A stretch of 64,000 nt of DNA from Pyropia yezoensis (taxonomy: Eukaryota > Rhodophyta > Bangiophyceae > Bangiales > Bangiaceae), in assembly GCA_009829735.1 (NCBI GenBank), contig CM020618.1, positions 9,639,119-9,703,118 of the forward strand. The letters are read 5' to 3'. Shown one piece after another: positions 42,461-50,370 of this stretch. Numbering within the stretch: the stretch's first letter is position 1; each line of letters begins with the position of its first letter. The translations under genes were made by a program, and so were the position numbers. The notes below the pieces were generated by a model that saw only the letters and a list, made by a program, of their open reading frames with translations, did no database searches and had not been told where the DNA came from.

Positions 42461-43555
42461 CTAGCACCCGCACACGGGGGTGACCACGACGCGCTCAATC
42501 GACGGCGCCGGCGGCGCCGGCACACCCCGCTTGCCATACGACGCCGGCTTGGCCTTTGTGTACGGGTACGACACACGGCCGCCGGTCGTGTACGCCCACT
42601 TGGCCGACTTGTTGCGCACCACGTCGCTCGAGCGCACAGACCAGAACCTCTGCACCCCCAGCGACGGGTACGACCTGCCGCCGCGCCACACTGCCAGGCC
42701 CGACACGTACTTGAGGTTGGTAAACTTAGCCGACATGGCCGACGTCACCCGGAAGCAGTAGCCGTCCGTGTACTGGTCGTGCCACTCCTGCTTGACAGTC
42801 AGATGCGTCTTGCTCCGGCTCGTGTAGTACGTGTCCCGGCGGTCCAGCCGCGTCGGGTCATCGGCAACCACAAAGCTGGCCGCCTTCTTCAGCCAAAAGT
42901 ACGAGTGCGCCCGCCGGTCCTTGGACTTCAGCGACGACGTCGAGCGCGCCTTGTTGCCCATCACCATACACACGTACTGGCCGCCAGAGTAGCCCTTGGC
43001 GCGGCTGCTCAGGAACACCATGTTCAGCGCGTCGTCCCTGGTAGCCCACGTCTGCTGCGCCGCCTTGACGTACGAGTACGCCGCGGGGATGGTCTTGGAG
43101 CCAACGTTCATCGGCGCCACGCACGTCAGCGGCTTCCCCTCCACCGACACCTTCATGTGGGTCTCCTTGCCGGCCACGCACTTGGTGCCCCCCGTCCGCC
43201 CCGTGCGCTGCATCGGCACCAGCGAAATCGTCGGCTTAGCCGGCGGGCCCGCCGCGCACTTGCACCGGCTGCTGCGCATGGCGCCGGTGCAGCCCAGCAC
43301 AGACTTGACGCTGCGCGCCAAGCACACGTGCGTCGCCTTGGCCGACGGCACGCACGCGTAGCTGCGCTCGCACGTCACCGGGCGGCACACCTTGGAAGAC
43401 ACCTCCCGCAGGCAGTCACCGCCCGTCGTCTTGTCCACAGCGCAGTAGCACTGCTTTCCGGCGTTGATGGCGGCGCCCACCGCCGCGACACTCGCCAGGA
43501 CGCCCAGGGCGGCGGTGCCCACCACCACCAGCGACCGACGACCGGCGACCACCAT
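42461..43555 (-). CDS. Secreted 16-cysteine protein, paralogue 4
   Basis: 364 residues from the ATG at 43555 (MVVAGRRSLVVVG). The open frame extends upstream to 43909 without signal-peptide character, so it is trimmed. The signal peptide and first cysteine pair are clearly diverged from the other copies (GVLASVAAVGAAINAGKQC). From about codon 45 it is almost identical to paralogue 1 and the others. All 16 cysteines are kept. It sits opposite paralogue 1 in the inverted duplication. Confidence 0.85.
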   Translation of the reverse strand: MVVAGRRSLVVVGTAALGVLASVAAVGAAINAGKQCYCAVDKTTGGDCLREVSSKVCRPVTCERSYACVPSAKATHVCLARSVKSVLGCTGAMRSSRCKCAAGPPAKPTISLVPMQRTGRTGGTKCVAGKETHMKVSVEGKPLTCVAPMNVGSKTIPAAYSYVKAAQQTWATRDDALNMVFLSSRAKGYSGGQYVCMVMGNKARSTSSLKSKDRRAHSYFWLKKAASFVVADDPTRLDRRDTYYTSRSKTHLTVKQEWHDQYTDGYCFRVTSAMSAKFTNLKYVSGLAVWRGGRSYPSLGVQRFWSVRSSDVVRNKSAKWAYTTGGRVSYPYTKAKPASYGKRGVPAPPAPSIERVVVTPVCGC

Positions 43556-43698
43556 GGTGGCGAGTGAAAGATAGCGTATGAGAAAGAGAGTACGGACGGT
43601 GTGGGAGCGGGCAACGGGTGAGTAGGGGGGAAGGGCAGGTGACCACCTGCTACCGCCACCGCTCTTCCCACTGACCCCCGTGCACCAGGCGGCTCTCA

Positions 43699-43765
43699 AA
43701 TGGATGGCTTGAATGGGGATGGCGGCGGCACCCACCCCACCGCCACGCCGCGCGGCCCTCTTGTA
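43699..43765 (-). promoter_or_regulatory. Shared upstream box pair of cysteine-rich gene 4
   Basis: TACAAGAGGGCCGCGCGGCG on the minus strand (43765-43746), 210 bp before the ATG. TTCAAGCCATCCATT lies at 43713-43699. Confidence 0.5.
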
Positions 43766-44921
43766 CCGCCACCGGGGCGTCCGCGGCGGGGCACTGGCGA
43801 CGCTACACCACCACCTCTGCTGCGGCTGCTGCCGCCCGCCGCCTCCGCCGCAGACGCCGCCGCCGTTGCCCATCCCTCCCCCCCCCCCCCCCGGCCACAC
43901 GCACAGCACTCACAGGCGCCCAGCTCCGCCTGCCGCCAACAACGAGGCGTCCCGCCGGAACCTGCCCGCCTGTGAGGTCGCGCGCCGTCCCCCGCCGCCC
44001 CAACAGACAGTGACGCCGTGACGGCCGGCCAGGTTGGGGGGGGGTGCCCCAAAAGCGATAGGCGGGGACGGCCAGCTGGCGGGCGCATCCGTGGGACGGC
44101 CGAAAAAGAGGGCTGGACGCCGGGATGGACCCGGAAGCGGTCCCCTTCTCATCAACCGGGGATGGGGGGGGCAGCGGCGGCAGGCGGAATGGAGAGGGAG
44201 AGACGGAGGAGAGGGGGGGGGATGTAGAGGTGGGAACCTATCTGCACGGCCGGTGGCCGGCTGGCCCACCCATCGCCCCCTCGTCCAGGCGGGAGCCCAT
44301 TGATCAACGTCCCGGTGCGAAATAAAGGGGGGGGGGGGTGGGAGTGGGGGGGGGGGGGGGGGGCGGGGGAAGGCCCAGCCCGCGTCGGCGGCGGCCACGT
44401 CGGGACCACCTCCTCTCACTGCCGCCCAGACGCCCCTCTGGTCGAGGCGTCCACGTCCTGTAGCTACGTTGCCCCATCACGGGGATTCGAATCCGCGCAG
44501 GAGCTATGATCTACTTACGATGCGTTAGGCAGGCCTGCCTCGCGCTCACGACGAGTGGATGAGGACACGTGTGACGACCGGCTACAGCCCGAAAAACTAC
44601 CACCACTGTGGCCAGAGGGCGGGCGTCAATGACGGCAGCAGCGGCGCACAAGCGACCGCCCCTCCGCTCCTATAAGGGGCCGGCGGTCCGGGATCGCAGC
44701 ACACCAGAGGCAGTGGCGACGCTGGCGGCCAAAAGCCTGCGCCACCCCCAGCGTGTCGTCCGTCGCCGCCTGCCACCGTGGGCATGCCAGGGCCTCGCGT
44801 CCGACACAGCTGGCCATACCGTCGCAGCGTCGGCGGGCCTCTCCCAGGCTGGCGGCACGGTACCCGCGTGGGCGCCGCTACTGTGGTTCCGCTGACAGAG
44901 TCAGTTGCGGCCGCCGCAGGC

Positions 44922-44957
<36 letters not shown>

Positions 44958-46521
44958 CGTGGTGCTGCTGTCGCTCCGAACCGGCGCGACGGCTGGCTGG
45001 CTGGCGCGCGGGCGGCTGCGGTCCCCCCTCTGGTCGGCGTGGCCGTGGCAGAGTCGGTTCTCCGCGGACGACCCCTTGGGAAGGATGACGATGAGAGGGG
45101 TGGGGGGGGGGGGGGGGGGGGGGGGGGGGTTCCCCTGTCAGTGGCATCCCACCACCCGCGACGACGGCGGGCGCGCCTCCCAGCCGGTGAGGTGGCGTCG
45201 TCGCGCCCCCGGGGCGTGGCGGCCCAGACTTGATGAGCTCCGTGTCTGCATGGTTTTATGGGCGTAGGCGGACAGTCAGCGTGTGTTGGGCTGTCGTGGT
45301 CGTGGCTGTCCCGAAAATAGATTGTACCACACCAGTGTGTTGTTCTCCATCGGTCCGTGGTGCGCAGTTCGTCGGCCAGACGGAACCCTACTGAGTTACG
45401 TCATCCACTTGGTTCATCGTCATCTGTTGAACAGCGGGCCATGACTTTTGGGTCGGACAAGTCCATGCTTTGTGCTCCCTCTTTCTGGCCAGTATCCGTA
45501 CATGGCCCGCTCTGAGGACCGTGGAGCAGCTCCCTCTGCTCAGAGGGAGCTGCTCATCGTTGTGTGGGTGCAGCAGGTATTGAACATTGACCATTGTAAG
45601 GGCATGGCACGGCCCACAGAACTGTCCTGTACGTGCACATGTTCGCCGCCCTCGCCGAGTCTGTTCTTAGGGACGAGCGTGGATGGGCGCAGTGTGAAGC
45701 CGGCTGTATTGCGTCGATCGCCAAACGACCATGATTGTCACGTAACTGACAATACCAGGTCGAACAGTATCTACTCAATACCCACAGTGCACTCTCTGTT
45801 TCTTTGCACTGACAGGCTTGGGGGAACACGTCCGACGTTGAGCGAAAAGCCGGCCCTGGGACCATGGTGGGACATCAACAGTGGGTCTGTCGTGCACTCT
45901 GAAGCCAACAGGGACACAGAGCCATACTCTTGGAAATGCCCTGTGCCTGGCCAAGGACGCCCCCCGCGGCTGCGCAACGCACAAACTTCCTCCGCATGGC
46001 CAAGTCAGTACCAGCAAGATGGGGAGGAGGAGGTCCCTGGACGGCTGGCCCCATAGGGGCGCACCCGTTGGCAGAGAGCCCATACAGGGAGCGACAAGCA
46101 GGGGAGTATTTCGGATGTTCCCCTCCCCCGAAAGGGGACGCGCACGCCACAGCCGGGTGGGGTGGAGGGCGCGTCGGGTACCCGCCGCACAAGCCTGCCT
46201 CGGACTGCATCCACGCCCGCGGTCCACGGCGGGGTGGCCATCGCCATTGGTGCCACGCGCGCACCCCACAAAGAGAGGTTTTGGGGGCGCTCCAACGAGA
46301 AAGAGAAAAAAGAGAAAAAGCCGCTCTTAGGTACTTCCCCCGCTACCCGACCCGAAACGGTCCCGACTCTTGTGTTCCCGCGCCCAACCCCGCCTCCACC
46401 AGCCATCGCTCTTGACCACGGGGAAGCCCCGCCCCGCCCTCCCCCGCCCCGTCCCACCCCGCCCCCCGACCGCGCGCCCCTGCGGTCACAACCCCCATCC
46501 CCCGCCGAGGGGGGGGAGGCA
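43766..46521. other. Intergenic region, no supported gene
   Basis: Very long G runs (about 44340-44363, and 45102-45129 with 28 G). A perfect hairpin lies at 45524-45555. A 202-codon frame (45448-46056) crosses the hairpin and has no domain. Frames at 44.6-45.2 kb are Gly/Ala/Arg simple sequence. A GGGGATTCGAATCC word near 44478 resembles a tRNA T-arm, but no cloverleaf can be drawn around it. Confidence 0.45.
45524..45555. repeat. Perfect 15 bp inverted repeat with 2 bp loop
   Basis: GAGCAGCTCCCTCTG, CT, CAGAGGGAGCTGCTC. It is a near-perfect palindrome with no T-run after it. Role unknown. Confidence 0.8.
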
Positions 46522-47838
46522 TCAGCTGTCCCCCCCGGGGGCATCAGAGCCGCGTGGCGTCACCGTCTCCCAGCTGTACAGCAGCCCCGCCGGTAGGGAC
46601 GGCGCGGGGCTGCCCGCCGCATCGGCCGCCGCAACCGCCGCGGCCGCCGCGGTCGGCGCCTTGAGGGGAGGGGAGAGGGGGGGGGGGGGCACGTCTGCCG
46701 CCAACGGTAGCCCGCTGCCGGGCGGCGCGAACCGCCCGGCGGGCGGCACGACGGCCGCGGCCGCAGGGCCACGCGGCAACGGCGTGCCGCCGCCGCCGCT
46801 TCCACCGCCTCCGCCTCCGCCGCCGCCGCCACCGCCACCGCCGCCGCCACCGCCAACGCCACCATCGCCGCCGCCGTCACCGCCGCCGCCGCCGCCAGAG
46901 ACGAAGCCGCTGCCGCGTCCGTGCTTCACCGCCCACCGGCGGTAGCCAAACGCCACCGCCGCCGCGGCCACCACCGCCGCCACCGCCGCGCCGACTGCAA
47001 TGGCGGCCACGGGACCCGCCGTAAGGCCGGCGGCAGCCCTCCCAGAGCGGGCGGTCGCCTCGTCTGCCGTCGGCGTGTCCCGATTGGGCGGCGTCGGCGA
47101 CGTCAGCCGCCGGTAGGGGCCACTGAGGACGCAAAAGACGTCATCCCCGTTGGTTATCACCATGTGCGGGCGACCGTCCTCCATGCGGAGAATCTCTCGA
47201 TTTACCCCGCCGGCGACCTCGTGCACCCCCCACTGTTGGTCCCCAAACAGCATGACCGTTCGGTTGTCCCACCAGGGGATGTTGCCACACGACCAGCTGT
47301 CCACATGGATACCCACCGAGTCGGACCACTCGAGCCAATTGCGCATCCAGCTGGTGCCGTTGAAGAGGAGGATGGCGTCGCGCCGGTCGTGGCCGGCCAT
47401 GTATTCTTCGTTGAACAGCATGAGCGTGCGGATGACCAGCAGCGAGCCGCCCTCACAGCCCGTTCCGTCGCGGGTGATGCTCGTGGCGGGGAAGCGCACC
47501 TGATCCTCCGGCTCTGTCCGGGGAACTATCACGGGGCGGTCGAGCGCGAGCGAGCTGGGGCACGTCCCCCCCCACGGGGTCGCCCCGGGGATCAGCTCGG
47601 TCAGGCTGTACCGGTCCGCGACGTTGTCGGCCATCAGCCGCCGGGCAGAGGCCGCCAAGAGGCCACCCCCCGCAGCGCTGCCGTCGACGGGACCGCCTCG
47701 ACGCGCTCCCGGCCCGTCGGGGTCGCCCGCCGGTACCGCCAAGCCGCCGCCACCCGCCGTCGCCAGCCATGGCACGGCGGCGAGCAGCGCCACCACCACC
47801 CCCGCAGTGGCCCACACGCGGCCGCGGGGGGCCCTCAT
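46522..47838 (-). CDS. Single-pass membrane protein with small ectodomain and Gly-rich cytoplasmic tail
   Basis: 438 residues from ATG 47838. A hydrophobic signal peptide (VWATAGVVVALLAAVPWLATA) leads into an ectodomain of about 220 residues with four cysteines (GTCPSS, TGCEGG, SWSCGN, VFCVLS). These could form two disulphides. N-glycosylation sequons lie in FNGTSW and DNRTV. The ordered core (IRTLMLFNEEYM, DAILLFNGTSWMRNWLEWSD, RTVMLFGDQQWGVHEVAGG) matches nothing I know. A transmembrane helix lies at about 268-296 (AAIAVGAAVAAVVAAAAVAFGY), followed by basic RRW. The tail has a run of about 20 glycines and Ala/Pro repeats. Probably a surface or endomembrane protein (inference). Confidence 0.65.
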   Translation of the reverse strand: MRAPRGRVWATAGVVVALLAAVPWLATAGGGGLAVPAGDPDGPGARRGGPVDGSAAGGGLLAASARRLMADNVADRYSLTELIPGATPWGGTCPSSLALDRPVIVPRTEPEDQVRFPATSITRDGTGCEGGSLLVIRTLMLFNEEYMAGHDRRDAILLFNGTSWMRNWLEWSDSVGIHVDSWSCGNIPWWDNRTVMLFGDQQWGVHEVAGGVNREILRMEDGRPHMVITNGDDVFCVLSGPYRRLTSPTPPNRDTPTADEATARSGRAAAGLTAGPVAAIAVGAAVAAVVAAAAVAFGYRRWAVKHGRGSGFVSGGGGGGDGGGDGGVGGGGGGGGGGGGGGGGGGSGGGGTPLPRGPAAAAVVPPAGRFAPPGSGLPLAADVPPPPLSPPLKAPTAAAAAVAAADAAGSPAPSLPAGLLYSWETVTPRGSDAPGGDS

Positions 47839-48924
47839 CGGGCGGGGGGGAGCGCGCTCCCGCGTCTTCGCGCCCCACCGGCGACCGCCCGCCGTCGATT
47901 GACACCACCGACGAGAGGGGCCAACCGTGAGGGAGTGGGTGCTGGGGGGGTTGGACGGCCGCCACGGGTGGGGCGGGGGAGTGCTTGGGCGTCCCGTCGT
48001 GGGCGGCTAAGGGCGATGGGGGAAAGCGGGGGCACGCCGCGGTCACAGCTACCACGCGACGAGGGAGCCGCCTGTGTCGCGCGTCCGTCCAGGACGTGAC
48101 CGTGCCTGGCCGTCTGCTCAGACGGGTCGCGCGCGCCGGCGGGGTTTGGGCGAGGCGCGCCATCCCACAGCCGCGGCGGAAGAGTGCCGGGCACGCCGGG
48201 CGTGGCCGGCCGACGCCGACGGGCGGCGGCGCCAAGCAGCCCTCCGCCGCTAGGGTGTGTGTCCACGGCGTACATCCTGAAACGGGAGGGGCTCCCCGAC
48301 TTCGCGCGCCAGCGTCTCTCCCCAGCCACGGCGCGCGGGGCCGTCGCCATTAGATTCCAACACAGCCCTGACGGGTGGGTTGCGGGGCGGGCGCCGCTCG
48401 CCAGCCCCCCAGATGGGGGGCAGCCTGCCCAGCACGAAGCCCCGCGCGGTGGGTCACCTCCCCCGCGCGGAGGGTCACCTCCCACCGCGCAGCCGCTGCG
48501 GCAGCGCACCCATGGTGGGGACCATCAGCCATGATGGCTGACGCAGGAGGCTGTTAACAGGCGGCGTCCGTGTGGCCGCCGAGTGCTGTGTACCAGCACA
48601 GAGCGGCAACAGTAGGTGGCCCTTTGCGGGTCAACGAGCGGGTACACGGAGCCGGGGGATCCCGCCCGAGAGGGCACAGGCGCCTCAGGACTGCCCCTGT
48701 ACAGTACACTTCAATGCGCGCACACGAACGTTGGAGGCAGAGAGTGGGCGCACGAGGCCCGCCGCCAGCACAAGGAGAGCCGGGGAGGCGTCACAGTGGT
48801 GACTACGTAGCTACCGTACAGCGCATCCACCCGCGCCGTCCAGCCTGGCAACGCGGCCACGCCATGAGCGGATGCCCGTGCAACCATTTCGATTTGAGAG
48901 CTGAGTACATACAGTCATGGTTGG
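47839..48924. other. Intergenic region
   Basis: Frames in several phases are Arg/Pro-rich without domains. GGGTCACCTCCC-type words repeat near 48450-48485. No gene seen. Confidence 0.45.
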
Positions 48925-49990
48925 AAAAAAAATGGGTCAAACGGGGTGCCCCTGGCCCTGTGCAAATACGTGAGATGTCCGAACTTTTTCGACTCGGCCA
49001 CGCACAGGCGGGTCAGGCCAGCCGCCGCGACTGCCTCGCCAACCGGCTGGTTCACCGCCACGGGCGAGACGAGCGCGGCGTCAGGCACCCCCTCCTCGGC
49101 TTAGTCGGTCATGCCCGCAAAGCGCACGCCGGGCACGTGGCGGCGGTCAAAGTGGGGCCACTCCTCCCCCGGGGGGGTGTCCAGCCGCGCGGGCCATCTC
49201 CACCGCCCGGTCCCCCCGGTAGTTTCACAGCACCACCGCGTCGCCGTCCGCCATGCGGCCAACGGGGCGGCCGTCGGGGTCGACCAACACAAACGCGGGG
49301 ATGTGCTGGTCATTGAGCCCGTCCTTGTACGCCGCCTTCACCGCGGCAGCCGCAGACGAAAAGGCCGCCACCGCCTGCGTGTCGCCCGCCACGTGCGCTT
49401 GCCAGCCGGCGGCCACCACGCCCCAGTCGGTGCCGTAGCGGTCCATGGTGACGGCCACGCGGCCGACACCGCTGGCAGCCTCCACATCTACCTTCCCGTA
49501 GGCGCCGTCGAGGAGGGCCGCCAGCGTGGCGTCCAGCTGGTCTAGCCAAGGGCGGTGCGCTCGCCCACATCCCGCTCGTCAGTCAGCACGTGCAAGCGGA
49601 TGCGGCGGACGCCATCCGCTACCGCCGCGTCCAGCAGCGTCCACACGTGGTCCATCACCGCGTGGACACCACCGTCGGAAAGCAACCCCAGCAAGTGCAG
49701 CGTGGCAAGCGGCGGTTGCCCCCCCTCCTCACCATCCCCACCCGCCATTCCGTCTTGGTGGTGAGGCCCGGCCGTTCCCGCCTCTGCGGCTGGTGGCGCC
49801 CCCTTCCCCCCCCTGCTCCCCCCTGCTGCTCGCCCACCACCACCATCAGCCACCCCCACACGTCGCCCTCCCGGAAGCGTCCCCCCGCCAGCCCGTCATC
49901 AAACTGCTCCGCCTTGTAGCGTGCAGTCGTGATGTGTTTGATGGCCTTGACTTCTGCTTGGTCCACTTGTCGGATATTAGGGTGGTGGGT
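48925..49990 (-). pseudogene. Cofactor-independent phosphoglycerate mutase, decayed fragment
   Basis: Minus-strand pieces in different frames match the plant-type enzyme in order: ATLHLLGLLSDGGVHAVMDHVWTLLD and IRLHVLTDERDV; LDQLDATLAALLDGAYG; VAVTMDRYGTDWGVVAAGW; PAFVLVDPDGRPVGRMADGDAVVL; NYRGDRAVEMAR; PHFDRRHVPGVRFAGMTD; a C-terminal ESKKFGHLTY. Lesions: a lost base near 49548, TGA 49225-49227, a frameshift in the C/G run near 49175, and TAA 49101-49103. The N-terminal third with the metal-binding DGWG and catalytic Ser is absent, as is the last part. In glycolysis the intact enzyme converts 3- to 2-phosphoglycerate. A functional copy is expected elsewhere. Confidence 0.85.
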
Positions 49991-50370
49991 GGGGAGCGCG
50001 TGGGTGTCGCGCGGCGGGCCGTCGAGGCGTGCCGTCGCTGCGGCCGGCCGCCGCGGGCCGAGGTAGGGTGTGTGTGCTCTGCGGCGGCGGCACCGGCCGC
50101 CGGGCGGGGGGGTACGGTGGCCACCACGGCGAGCGCACGACGCGGGGGAGGCGGCTCGGCAGTGGGCGTGGCCACGACCATGGGCAGGGGCGGCTGGGCG
50201 GCGGGGGTGAATGGGCGAGGCCCCCAACAACAACAAGGGCACCGTCTGTTGGCCAAGCAGGGCGGCATTCGGCACCCGCCTGGCGCGCGCTGCCCAACGT
50301 CCGCGGCCGCTGCGACGCTTCCCCGACAGCATGGCAGGAGCTCGACGAGACTGTTTTCTTTACAGGCCCT
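49991..50370. other. Intergenic region between the mutase relic and the transporter
   Basis: No trace of the missing mutase N-terminus was found here. Low-complexity frames only. Confidence 0.45.

Larger units (their letters stand above)
38898..43765 (-). repeat. Right arm of the large inverted duplication
   Basis: Reverse-complement counterpart of 2206-8124, containing paralogues 3 and 4 and the gene relic. It lacks the 1.07 kb insertion of the left arm. The 30.8 kb loop between the arms is not duplicated. Confidence 0.85.

Noticed and set aside
44450-44520. tRNA gene suggested by GGGGATTCGAATCC
   Set aside because: T-stem pairing fails and no acceptor, D or anticodon stems can be placed on either strand.
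14184-49227. Reassigned genetic code with TGA as Trp
   Set aside because: TGA ends several intact genes here (ankyrin gene, UBX gene, RBBP6-like gene), and TGG is used normally.
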